A DNA stretch of 64,000 bases from Trichopria drosophilae. Its lineage: Eukaryota > Arthropoda > Insecta > Hymenoptera > Diapriidae. The stretch lies in contig CM059582.1 in the NCBI GenBank assembly GCA_030407085.1, positions 14,117,501 to 14,181,500 on the forward strand, read 5' to 3'. This document shows positions 1 to 12,135 of the stretch, one piece after another. Every line of letters starts with the position of its first letter. The first letter of the stretch is position 1. The translations under genes were made by a program, and so were the position numbers. The notes below the pieces were generated by a model. It ran no database searches. It saw nothing but the letters and a program-made list of their open reading frames with translations, and had not been told where the DNA came from.

Positions 1-1775
1 TATGGCGGTTACAAAACAACGATCAAACATGCAAAAAATTGCTAATCTAGATGCAATCTGATATTCTATTTGGAATTTTCAAAATTGGAAGTTGTATTCG
101 TAATCAGCAACAACCAAACCCCACGAGTAAAAAATTTAATTTATTTCTCGTGTAGAGAAATTGTATGCTTTACATGGTTCATTTACAATTCATTAATCTT
201 GGAATAATCGCTGTCTGTAATTTTGACATTAAAAGGTTAAATTGCATTTTGTCAACTTCAAATTATATGAATATAAAACAAGTCTGTTTTATGGATTAGA
301 ACTTTAGAATTTAAAATGATCTAACCTCTAATCTAGAAAACTCTATGTTAAGATATCAAAAAAACTGGTAGAAACAATTAACAATTAAAGAACATTAAAT
401 ATTTTTCTATTCAAAACAATATATTCGTCATTTTCGAGATTTTCTATGCGATTTTCAAACGAACCTGCTGAAATCATTCTGCATGTTACAAATGCAAAAG
501 CCGAAATTGTAAAAAATATTTATAGATATATTTCAAGTCTATCTTGTTTCGAGGTTAGGTCAAACTGTCTTTTCTTTTCTTTATTAAACTTTATATATTT
601 TAAACCTCATTGTTGAATGAAGTCTTCAAAAATTAGTTTGAAAGCAGTACTCGCCTATTTTTCGACAGCAGAAAAGAAAAAGTCATAAAATATTACGATT
701 TGCAATTTCCATACAAACCGTACATTAGATGTTAAAATCTAAGCATATGAATAAAATAACGTTATTAATATACTCTATTAATAATTTTTTTTTTATATTT
801 TATTTTAATATATTTAAAAAAAAAATCAATATAATAAATAATAATTCTTACGTTTTTTTGGATCCGTATGTCAATAAAGAAATTTTGTATGTAAATAACA
901 TAAAAATATTTAACATTTTTCATTTCGTTTCATGTGTTTGAAAGTGAAAATTATTTTATTAAACCTCATTGGCTTTCATAGACCAATTCCCTTCCGTTTT
1001 CATTTTTTTTAAATGGATATTCAAGGATATTAAAAAATTGTTTGTAAAAGTTTATATAAAAATCGAAATCGATTATTATAAAAAATTCGGCAATATAACA
1101 TGAAAAATGGCGATTTATTAAGAATGAATACCCTCACTCCGTTTGGAGTGAATTTATGCATAAAAATATTTTCCGCAAATGTCTGAAATCGATCAATAGA
1201 CAATTTAATTCGCATATTCAAGGAAAAATTGGATTATTGTCGACATAGATAGGGAAAATAACAGCGGAAAATTGAATACGTCGATTGTAGACTTGTCAAA
1301 GAACTTCTTTATTTTGCATATGAACCAACGGTAGCTGAATTGCATCTAGGAAAAATTTAAATTACCAAATAATTGACTAAAGAATTAGCTCCCAACTTGA
1401 AAACAATTAATTATTAATTATGGGTAATCGAAAAGAAATACATTAGTAAAGTTTCTTTCAAGACAAATATCGTTAATGTTTGAAGTTTTGCTTATTTATT
1501 CGAATCGATCTTTTACACAAGAATAATTCGAATACGAAATAACAAGTCATTAACGTTGTTTCCTAAATGATGTAGGTGTCAAATGCAGATGACACTCCAC
1601 TCACAATTCGTTAACTTTACTCAAGCGCATCTGTCAATTCTTGTATCTTTTGCGAAAAAGTTTGTTTTATTTTTAAAAACATATGTAGCTTTATTGTATA
1701 TATAATTTTGGGTATTACTTTTTTAAATCTGTATATTTCATTATTTTAGTTCGATTTCTTCCATCGGACATAGTA
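1..1775. other. No gene seen
   Basis: A+T-rich sequence. The 70-codon frame at 729-941 is an Ile/Asn/Phe-rich chance frame. A small hairpin CACTCCGTTTGGAGTG lies near 1136-1151. Confidence 0.5.
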
Positions 1776-2273
1776 CACTGAGAAAAAAATTAGACCTAAT
1801 TTTGTTAGTTTATTTTTAAAAAATTAAGAATATAAATAACCCAACTCTATGTAAATATTTCATAAATATTAGTGATGTTAAAAAGTTATATTTTTTTGAA
1901 AAAGCTTTTTTTCTGGACTAAACAAAAATTCATATAAATATTTGACAATTTTTTGAATAGTTGAGGTCTCAACTGAATTGCATCAGTTGTTATAACTACC
2001 TTAGTAGTTAAAATAGCTAATAAAGTAGTTAGTTAAATAGAATTTAGAAATTAATTTAACTAAGTCTTCGAAAGTCGCGTCATAAATTTACTAAACTTTA
2101 CTAAAATTTTACTAAAATTTACTTCATACGTTTGTAAATTTAATGACCAACTTAACTTGAATATAAATAGTAAAATTGACTATATCGACATGTTTGTCTA
2201 ACCAAAATTCCTTTTACTACTTTCTCCTCAACTATCCAAAGAGGTTAAATTAGTGAGGTAGATTTTTTCAGTG
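1776..2273. mobile_element. TA-flanked MITE with CACTGA ends
   Basis: The ends are CACTGAGAAAAAAATTAGACC and, inverted, CACTGAAAAAATCTACC, flanked by TA on both sides. The length is 498 bases, with no coding capacity. The middle has tandem-like AGTAGTTAAAATAGC motifs. Confidence 0.6.
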
Positions 2274-3540
2274 TAAAAATTTGTAATTGGAATTACCATT
2301 TTAAGATCGGAAATCAACACTAATTTTACTCTAAGAATTCCGGGAAAGACGTCCATTTCCGTTCTAAAGTGCAAAATAGAAAAGAATCTATATAAATAGG
2401 AAAATGTCCCAAAATACTAATGTGTACAGTGGAAAATGTTATTCTTAACATCAGATTCCAATTACAATAGTAACATTTTGTATAGAATTTTCCCTCAGTG
2501 TTGTGTCGTCGTTTTTCAAAATTACATTGCTGAATTAGTTTTGAAAAACTGTTTTTAATATTTACATCTCTTAACTATAAAATAAAACCCTGAAAATTGA
2601 ATAAATTTCATCTATGACTGACGGATAAGCGGATGGTCGATAAATTTATGGAAATGGTACCAAGGCAATTAATATAAAGCATCGAATCGTTCGTTGCATT
2701 TTTTATTTTGTAGAGTTGAATATCCAACGAATATCATTTAAATCGTTTAAATAAATTTTAGTGGTAATCGAAATATTATAGAAATTACGTTTGGCAGAAA
2801 AACTGAAATAATTTTAACACAGAATTAATGTCACAAAAAGAATTAATCTTTCAACTGTTCACGTGTTAGTTTACATAAAATGAATTAAGGAAATTAATTA
2901 TAAAATTTAAAATGTTACAAATGCCGAATAATTTTTCTTTCAAAACAAAAGAATTTTTTTGCTATTTTATACCATTATCAACGTCGTCAAGAGTTCCTCT
3001 TAAATTATTTAAATTTCATTTCACAATGAATTAAAACGTGATATTTATTACGCCTTTTACACTGTTGTCGTTTCATTTAGTAATTATTAATATCTTTCGT
3101 AATAGTATTCATTTACCTAATTGTAACTAGATATATATTCAAGAATAAATAATTTTGATTTATATTCATTTTTGGCATTTGTTAATAAACCAACATATTT
3201 TCCAGGAACTGCGCATAATAATTATTCATTAAAACCTCCATTTCAATTCTATTACAGAATATATTTCATTATTAACGTGAAATTATAGTATGTCTGGATA
3301 AAATGTGTTACATACCGTTGCATTTTAACTTTATTAGAGAAATTAATAACCTTGACTTACTGCGACATTTCTCTAAATATGCGATTTCATATATTTTTCT
3401 TGCTCATTTACATTATGCATATCATTATATTATTTATGTATGCTTTAATATTACACTAATTTGTCTTTTTTAGGGCTTTAGTGACTTCCTAGTTTCAATT
3501 AATACAAATAAATTTACTCTTTCACAAATTTTTTGGTGTT
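2274..3540. other. No gene seen
   Basis: A+T-rich; no protein similarity and no clear repeat boundaries. Confidence 0.5.
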
Positions 3541-3550
3541 GAAAATTTGA

Positions 3551-3663
3551 ATCACTCTAGTGAAACAGTGATTTCTCACTATTTATGAAATGTAAACTCA
3601 CTCTACGTAGAGTGAAAATACACTCTTACAGAGTGAGAATTCACTCTTTCGTTAGAGTGACTC
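3551..3663. repeat. Cluster of CACTCT/AGAGTG hairpins
   Basis: Three consecutive inverted repeats: TCACTCTACGTAGAGTGA (3598-3615, a perfect 18-base palindrome), CACTCTTACAGAGTG (3621-3635) and TCACTCTTTCGTTAGAGTGA (3641-3660). A fourth half-site CACTCTAGTGA lies at 3552. This looks like a MITE remnant. Confidence 0.6.
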
Positions 3664-4805
3664 AATCTTTGACTCCATAATACATGAATTTTCATTCTAA
3701 GAAAGTTAACACTGGATGGTTATTCTTTACCTTTAATGGATTGGTTCATGTTTTGTACATTTAAATAAAAATTGTATTTGTAAATTATCATTAATTATAT
3801 GGCATTTGGAGGAATTTGGTATTAATTTTAACCATTCAGCAGCAAACGGCTTATCGACCAGTTATAAACAGTTAGTTTACTTATAAACGATAATATTTTC
3901 AACTTTCATAATTTGTTATTATTTCTGTACTTTTTTAAATATGTTTTCGGTGTTTTTGAAACGTATTTGACGTTTGACAACGTTCTTAACAATGTGCTAA
4001 ATATAGGAACAGATGTAATCTTTATACAATGTTCCCGAAATGTTCTTTTAAGCCATTAACACCCAAAAGCCTATAAGATTTTCTTTATTTGAGAGATTTC
4101 AATGTATCTCGATGATTTTTAGGTCACTTTTCAATTTTCGACAGGAATTAGAATATACCGCCAATGTGGACAAAAAATGCCAACAAATTTCGAAATTTAT
4201 GTTCTTATCCATTTTTTCGAACAATTAGGATATTAGGATTCTATTAAAACTATGCACGATAGTGCAAGGAATACTAGAAAAGAAATCAGTATACATACAC
4301 GGTCATTGACTTAAATGCGCGGAATACTAGAATTTTAAGAACAAATTTTACTTTTTCGAGCCATTGTATTTCAACGCCCTCCAAATTGGCGTCCACAATG
4401 ACAATTTATTTGAAAAATTTTCGAGCTTTTGAACTTTTCCAAATAATAGTAAACATTTAATCAGGAGTAAGTTCAGAATCACTTGAACTACAACATATTC
4501 CAATTTCAGCCAAATCGACGAGGGCCAATTTCCAGTAGGTTTGTGCTGGGTCCTGGCCGAAAACGAATTAATCGAATAATGATCAAAATAAGATCACTTT
4601 TTTAAACATTTTCGGATGCGAAATTTGTTGACAATTATTGAGAATTTGATCAATATTGAACGAGTTGAAATGACTCAAATGAGGTCTCTTTTCGATACAT
4701 ATTTGATCCGTTTTTATATACATGCAATTTCGTTGATACTTCATGGATTTAAATTGTATTTGATGTCGATCAGAATATGATCATTTTCTTATCCATGTTC
4801 AACTT
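3664..4805. other. No gene seen
   Basis: A+T-rich; nothing recognised. A short stretch near 4130-4430 resembles the foldback interior at 48.5-49.5 kb. Confidence 0.4.
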
Positions 4806-5444
4806 CACGGTGTGTCGGAACCAACTTTAATTAAATAGTTCGGGCGTATGAGTTTTCTCAACGTGGAATTGTTCGGGGACACTGTACGAAGATTTTGAGT
4901 CAAAAAACAAAAAAATCACGAGGCGGGGAGGGGTTAGAAAAAAAATTAATTTTTGTCCAAAAATATACTGATGAAAGCTCTTCTGGGCCCAATTTTGATC
5001 TAATGGAATCGAATAAGGAATAAAATTGTAGGTCTTTTTAAGTTCCACAACATTTTTCTATGTGATATTTCGCTAGCTATTAAACGAAATGAGCACGACG
5101 CGAATTATGCAGTTTTCCCTATTTAATACGTTTTAAAAGTTCGGTCACATAGGATATTTCTACTGAGAATTGTTCCTGGTCATTGTACGAACATTTTGAA
5201 CCTAAAAACAAACAAATTTTTCTTGTCTAGCTCATTTCGTTTAATAGCTAGCGAAATAGCACACATAAAAATGTTGTAGTGCTTAAAAAGACCTACAATT
5301 TTATTCCTTATTTGATTCGATTTAATCAAAATTGAGCCCAGGAGAGCTTTGATCCCTATATTTTTAGACAAAAATTGATTTTTTTTCAAAAATCCCCGCG
5401 ATTTTTTTGCTTTTTGTCTCAAAATTTGGTTCCGACACACCGTG
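4806..5444. mobile_element. Foldback MITE, CACGGTGTGTCGGAACCAA ends
   Basis: The two ends share a perfect 19-base inverted terminal repeat, and the arms stay complementary almost to the centre, near 5050-5260 (ATTTCGCTAGCTATTAAACG). The 73- and 86-codon frames on the minus strand are the two arms, not genes. Flanking triplets are CTT and CCT, so a 3-bp target duplication is possible but imperfect. Confidence 0.75.
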
Positions 5445-6844
5445 CCTTAGGTTGTTTCAGATGCCAGCATTTCATTGGACAAGATTCGGTTCAAAATGTA
5501 CCACAATGTGAAACTAGTCGTATCTAAAACGTTCCCATATTTTGGTCCATTTTGAACCTAACCAATTCCAAATATATTTTGTTATCTAAAATTATTACAT
5601 ATTTTTATTATTATAGGACGACAAATTTCTTTGAATATTTGTATCAACTATTTAAAATTGTCAAGCCGGAGATATGCAAAATCAGGAAAGAGCAAAATTC
5701 CAATTGCCTCGTGCAAAAGTCCGCAAAATCATTTTTCCACCTAAGTTAAAATACCAGCAGAACCGTCGAAGACATCGATAAATAAAGACACATGGAAAAT
5801 GGTACATTTCCTTAAAAATAAAATAAGTCATCCAAATCCGACTTGTTCGCTGATTTCCGCGACAATTAACACTTTTAAAATTTTCTTATCCGTAGTAAAT
5901 TTTCCTTAAGCGGTTTGTAGAAAAATTGAATTCTTTTCGGATAAACGGATGTATAAAGAAACAGGTATAAAAACCATAATTTTAACGTTTCGACCTTGTA
6001 TTTAGGTCCTCTTCAGAAATTTATTGTTCTAAAATATAATATAAAATATACAAAATACAAAAATAATGTGAACGAAAAAATGTCAAATGGTACAATATTT
6101 TCAATGACTGATAAAGGAAGGTGATCAATTTTTTAAATTTTTTGAAAACAAATTTTCCATAGATTTCATTCTATATTTATTATATTAATTTCACGTTGTT
6201 TCTTTTTTGCGCATTTCTATGTTTCAATTTCAAGACGTTTATCAAATCTCTCCAGTCACTACACTGGTAAGAATTAATTAGAAAAAGAGTATAATCTTAA
6301 GAGTATTTTTTAAGAATTTATTTTTCACATTGCAACTAGAACATTTACATATTCAGCCCAGAATACAATAGACGATTTACACTGAAAGTAATTGTTTTAT
6401 GTTGTAAAAATAAATGTACTGTAAATAACTTACTAGCATCGTTATAACCAAATCATCAATTCGTTTAAAAACTGCGTAGTATTTTGCGTAACATGTGGGA
6501 TTTAAAGAAACGACCCTTTATGACGCAGTTTTATATTACAATGCTGTAATGACGTTTATGTTTTTCGTATAACTTTACGACCTACTCAAATCGAAATATG
6601 GAGACACTTTTGAAAATCTGTCATAAAAAGTTACACCAATGTTATTCTAGTTTTTTAAGGCATGCTTTCAATAAAAATAATACTTTTTAAAAATTGTGTG
6701 TCGTCTACAGAAAATCTACATTTAAATTGAGAATATGATTCATTTAATAGGATGTTATTAAATATTATTCATAAAACTGTAGGTACCAATAAATGGAATT
6801 GCGCACAAAATAGCTTTGGATCTTTTTTCCACTCATCACATCAT
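5445..6844. other. No gene seen
   Basis: A+T-rich. The segment AACGTTTCGACCTTG...GGTCCTCTTCAG near 5985-6020 resembles one near 13625, probably a dispersed repeat. Confidence 0.4.
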
Positions 6845-7160
6845 TGATGTCTCGAGACGAGATTACAGAACAAGACCAGATCTAACAGAGATAGAGACTC
6901 AAGATTCTCGCCAGGCTTTCAAAATCTCGCCTCAATATCTGGCATGTAATATTCAGTATATTTCAGTAAGAATATAGCTCTTACTATTATCGAATTGTAC
7001 ACAAATATTCTAAAAACTTATAACATAATAACTATTAAATAATAGTATATTTATACTAAGCTCATCAAGATTTTGAGATCGGGAGCAAGATTAGTCTTTC
7101 GAGAATCTTGAATTTCCGATCAAGATTTATAAATTCTTGTCTTGTCTCGTCTTGTGCGCT
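6845..7160. repeat. Iterated CGAGATTCT / AGAATCTCG inverted repeat
   Basis: The left part has CTCGAGACGAGATT, AACAAGACCAGATC and CAAGATTCTCG; the right part has CGAGAATCTTG, GATCAAGATT and CTTGTCTTGTCTCGTC in opposite orientation. This looks like a foldback built from one short motif. Confidence 0.45.
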
Positions 7161-10040
7161 GAATTTCTTAGAACATTAATAAAATTTGCAACATAATGGA
7201 AAAACTTGTTATAAAAGATACTATTCCATTGATCAAAACAGTTTGGAAAGTAACAGAATCTTTTGATGGTGTAAACTAGTTGAAAGCATCGTAAAAATAT
7301 ACTAAACAAAATGTACTCGTTTATATTTCATGAACCTCATGAAGAACAAAACATCACGATCTATACGAGTACATGTATGCTGTTTCATGAAGAATTCAAA
7401 TTTTGAATTTATAAGGCTGCAACCTGTAGTCAGATTTAAGAAAATAAATAAACAATAAGTATTTCTTATTGTCTACTGTTACTAAGGATTTTAAGAATAT
7501 TCTTCAACACATTTTCCTCTTTACATCGATGATAAATAAGCAAAATAAGATATTTTCTTTCAGTGAAACTGTATTCACATTTCGTTGACTGTACAGTCAT
7601 TGTATATCATTAAGTTTTTTCGATATAATAGAAACAAATAACAATGTTTTTTAATTTAATTTAATGTTAATTAAATTCGTCAGATTTTTATTCCTCATAA
7701 TGTATACGCAACGTGGAGATCTTTATTTAAATTAAAACGATGTTAAATTATTACCAGAAGTTTTGATAATAAAATACAAATATTTAACTGTAGAAATAAT
7801 AAATTATAAATTATATCCCATTTTTCATGAACTTTCGATCACTTTTATTCCCTGAACCTTAACTGGATGTTAATTAATTCAGCAAACTTCCATCAAACAA
7901 AAACAAATGGTAAAAATTTATTTTGTACGAGGGGATAATTCATTCCTTAAATATTTCACTTCCGGTACATTTACTTAACTAATCGCTATCTCCATTCGAA
8001 GGTACACCCTGATAAAAACGCGTTAATCGATTCCCGCTCCGGATAAGTATTCGTAAAGAATTCTAATTGCCATCCATTGAATTTCCTGGAATTTCAAAAC
8101 AGATCGAGAAGAATTCTAAACCATCAACATTCACTTGGCATTTCTTTACGAACTTTTTTGATGTTCGATTTAAAATCAACGACTCTGCGTAGGAGAAAAA
8201 ATAAACCACGGACGATGAGGACTTTCAGAAACGACTCTCCTGACCTAGAATACGGCCGTCTATGTTATTGACTGTCTTAAAATGAGGTTTCGCTAAATCA
8301 ACGTTGAAAAAGAAAATCTACGCCATAACATTTCCGTTCTTAGTGACTTTTCGCTTTTGATGTTTACTGCAGAAAGTGACGAATCTATTTTTAGCATAAA
8401 ACAGTATTAAATGTTTTTCGTTGCAGATGACCAACGAATGACGAGACGAACGTTATTTTATTTTTATTTCAACATCTGTTAAGTAATGATTTCTGACGTG
8501 ACATTTATTAAAATTTACGAATTGTCTACTCAAATTTCGAAAAAATGAAATAATCGGTTCGTTCAATTAAATACTCGGAATGTATTACAACAAAATTTTT
8601 GTCCATCAATTTTTTAAATGTCATCAAAATTCATTTTTTTGAAACGTTTTAAAGAAATTTTGGTTCAATTCTAACAGCGTTTTCGAAACAACATTTTTTA
8701 ATACTCCATAAAGGAATTTACATTATTTTCAGATGTGTATAAAGGTTTTATGGAGTAATACTTGTTGGTACTAAATTTGTTTGTTGTCTTCCAATTTTAA
8801 ATTGATGGACAAAAAAAGAGTGGTTCAATTTCTATAATAATTTGTAAATAGTGGTTTTAAGCACGTCTTCATTTATTCTTATTTTACGCTGTTTTTAAGC
8901 TGTGACTATTTTCAAAACAGATATTAAACTTTCATGTGTTTAATAAATTTAAACTCAAATATTCATAAAAAGAAATTTCTACATTATAATTCAGATTTGT
9001 AAATACGAAATTCTTATCCTATAAAACAGTAATTTTGTTATGGATACATTTTAATGAAGACTTGTGATTATGAAATTTTCTATTTGAATCCCCGCGAATA
9101 CAAAAATAATGAAATCATCAAAGCAGAAATGATTAAATCACAGTAAAACTCACAGTGAAACCCTTTTTTGAATACAGCTGAATTGCATAATGAAAAATGA
9201 ATAAAAATACTATTCTAGAAAATCAGAAACATTTTAGAGAAAATGAAAAATTACTATACACTAATACAAAATGTAAAAATTACTATCAATAAATTTTTAG
9301 TAGAATCTTACAATATTTTACTATTTAGCTGGATTTCAGTTATCTTCCTGAGCTCGTCATCTATTTTGTTGTGCCATATTCTTACTCGTTTCTCTCGTGC
9401 GAAATCACCTACTTCCTTCACATGTTTCGTAACGCACAACTTTGGTAGGAGTTACATCAACCGTGCTTAACATTTTGTATAATAATGCTTTCTATACGAA
9501 TATTGCGACAATAAGAACAAAAATTTTCTTGAGTTTGAAAATCTCAAACTGGATACTAAAACTTTCAATACTTAAACATTCTGTTTATTATTAAGCGTCA
9601 AATTTAATTTTATCGTACCCAAAATTAAACTTATCCTACATTGCGTAGTCAAAATTATTAGCATTTCATACCACGATTTCATACCAAGTTCTTCGTAATA
9701 GCATATTGCATGAATAACGTATGCGCCATTTTGCACTTTTTAAAAAACACGCTTCAATAAATTCTTAAAATCTAGAAAAGAACATTAATTTTTTTTCTTC
9801 AAAACTATTCAACAAAAATATCTTAAAGTTGGCCAAAAAATATTCTCAATCTTTTTCAGATTTTTTTAAATTTCGATTTTTTGTGAAAAAAATGTAAGAA
9901 TTTTTTTTACTGATTCTAAATCATATTTTTTAAAAATCACCTCTAAAGTCTATATACATATAATTTTCACCAAAAAATTGGTTAAGTCTTTAAAAATGGA
10001 CAGGTTTTATTTTGCTATGGCATTTTGAATGTGACGGTTA
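7161..10040. other. No confident gene
   Basis: Mostly A+T-rich with no similarity. One less A+T-rich patch at about 9331-9440 has a minus-strand frame reading VKEVGDFAREKRVRIWHNK, which looks coding-like but is short, has no identified partner exons and is not recognised. Confidence 0.4.
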
Positions 10041-10049
10041 TGTCGTTTA

Positions 10050-11465
10050 TGTATTCATGACATTCATAAATTTGAGCAACTTTGGTGGGCTTGAACCAAC
10101 TTTAAATTAAAAGTCTTTCGGAATGAAGTTTTCTTGTTGATTCTGGTACTAGTGACTTTTCTGAGTATTTTCATCAAAAAATTTAAAAAATTGATCGGCA
10201 TTTTTTTTTATTGACTTTTTAGCGTAAAATAGGAAAATTACGAAGTATAACGCATACTTAAATATTCTGAAATGGGATTTTCTTATTGATTCTGGTACTA
10301 ATGACCTTCCTGAGTATTTTCATAAAAAAAAATAAAAAGAATTACGAGACGTAGTAATGATTTTATATTTCATTTCTATTCGCGGTGCAACGTGCACTGT
10401 AAAATATCTACTATGCAAGTATTAATATTCAACTGTATTTTTTCAGTGATTTTGTAGTCAAGCAAAATGAACGTTTGGTTACATTAAAGTTGACGTTAAA
10501 AGAACTTTAAAAGAAATCTATGCAATTTATATTGTTTTATTTAATAACCTATCATTGAAAACAAAACAATATATGTTTAAAATATTTAAGCATACGATAT
10601 ACTTCGTCATATTATTCATTTTTCTATTTTACTATAAAAAGAGCCAGACCGATTTTTTTAATTTTTTGATGAAAATGCTCAGGAAGGTCACCAGTACCAG
10701 AATCAACAAGAAAATCCCATTTCGGAAGACTTTTTATTTAAAGTTGGTTCAAGCCCACCATGACGGAAGCTACGGGTTTTTTTTATTACGAATCTGCTGT
10801 TAGTGTTGTCAAAAATGAAACAGACCACGGAGGGCTTGGACCACGGAGAAATAAATAGTCCACTTAAATGTAATTTTCTTATTTAGTTCAATACTGCAAA
10901 CATTCCTGAGTATTTTTCATCAAATATCAAAATACTCGTTAGGGACCTTTTTAAAATAATCAATTTTTTTTAATCTTCCGTGGTTCCCAACGGACACGAA
11001 AGTCCCAAATGTTGCTAAAACACTTTTAGAATGTTCCAGAAACGTTCTTAAAACGTTTTATGTCTGCAACTTTTACGGAACGTTTTATAAACATTTCATC
11101 CATGTTATCGTGCCCGTTGGGTTTTTGTGATTTTGCGAGACTCCCCTGGACTAAAATTTTATCGAAACAAGATAAATAACGAATGAAAATTGTAGGGCTT
11201 TTCAAGCATCACAACTTTCTCATATATGCAATATCGCTAATTAGTGAGAAAAAAGAGAACCAGCAAAAATAGACATTTGTTCTTCTTATGTCTGCGATAA
11301 AACTTGAGTCCAGAAGATTCTCCGAAATTAACAACAAAAAAAGACTATAAAAAATCGATTTTTTAAACAGTGCTTTAATGATCATTTTTGGTGCAAATTA
11401 CTCACGAATGTCTACAAGATTGAACTAAAAAAGATAATCCCATTTACCCGTGGTTCAAGCCTACT
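10050..11465. repeat. Foldback repeat with shared GATTCTGGTACTAGTGAC arms
   Basis: The segment 10081-10205 is the inverted partner of 10630-10770 (GGTGGGCTTGAACCAAC ... GTTGGTTCAAGCCCACC). A direct partial copy lies at 10265-10345. Related GGCTTGGACCACGG and GGTTCAAGCCTAC segments flank the right part to 11465. The 82-codon frame at 10555 is an arm of this repeat. Confidence 0.6.
10986..11121. mobile_element. Small MITE with CCCAACGG ends
   Basis: The ends read CCCAACGGACACGA and, inverted, CCCAACGGGCACGA (one mismatch in 14). It is 136 bases and sits inside the larger foldback. A relic of the same sequence (TCTGCAACTTTCATGGAAC) lies near 63675. Confidence 0.6.
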
Positions 11466-11859
11466 TGAAACTCATTTCGATGAGCGCAAAAATCTAATCT
11501 AACCTATCAACAGATGAGGTGAAAAGTGACAATCTTGAAAAATGCGTTGGCACAAAAAATATTCTTTCGACACTAATACCAAGACCTCATAACTCAAATA
11601 CTTTTTCTCGTGATTTTAAGAGTCGACAATGGCATTTTTAGAAAATATTTTTACATAATTTTCGACTTATCCTCCCGACTTAAAAGTACATACGACATAC
11701 AGTACAATTTTTTGATCGAATCTACTTTTACTTCATTCTAACTTTGGCTTAGTTGAAACCTTTTGTTACTTGGGAAAGGATTAAAAACAGCTCCAATTGC
11801 AATTTAAGAAATTATCTCGTACATCGGGATAATCAATCGATTACTTTGCGCCCTGTGGG

Positions 11860-12135
11860 ACAGGCGTGACGTCACTCAGCATGTACATGTGGTTAACGAT
11901 TTGTATCCACAGATGTCATCCTGCATTCAGAGCGAACGCATCCCCATCCAGGTGACGGACGTCAGCCAGGTTCCCGCAGTGCACGTTCACCACCGACCCT
12001 CCCACATAACCACCCTGTGGTTACGGGCTTAAAAAGAGGGCGAGGGAGACTATCCTCTAAACCCGTCTCTTCCTTTCTATCGTGGCTACTCCTACACCTC
12101 CCCTTTCGTCTCCATTCTACTCTCGTCGTGTCCTT
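11860..12135. promoter_or_regulatory. G+C-rich island with CRE and Runt-type sites; possible promoter or enhancer
   Basis: A sharp rise in G+C within an A+T-rich desert. It contains a perfect CRE TGACGTCA at 11867-11874, a Runt-type TGTGGTTA at 11888-11895, an inverted pair of Runt cores at 12007-12023 (TAACCACC...TGTGGTTA), and a TATA-like CTTAAAAAG near 12029 on the plus strand. A pyrimidine-rich stretch follows to about 12135. Short open frames exist (for example 39 codons from an ATG near 11914) but none resembles a protein I know. No associated gene could be identified. Confidence 0.45.

Noticed and set aside
8077..8271. 64-codon plus frame near a less A+T-rich patch
   Set aside because: No similarity, no promoter or splice context.
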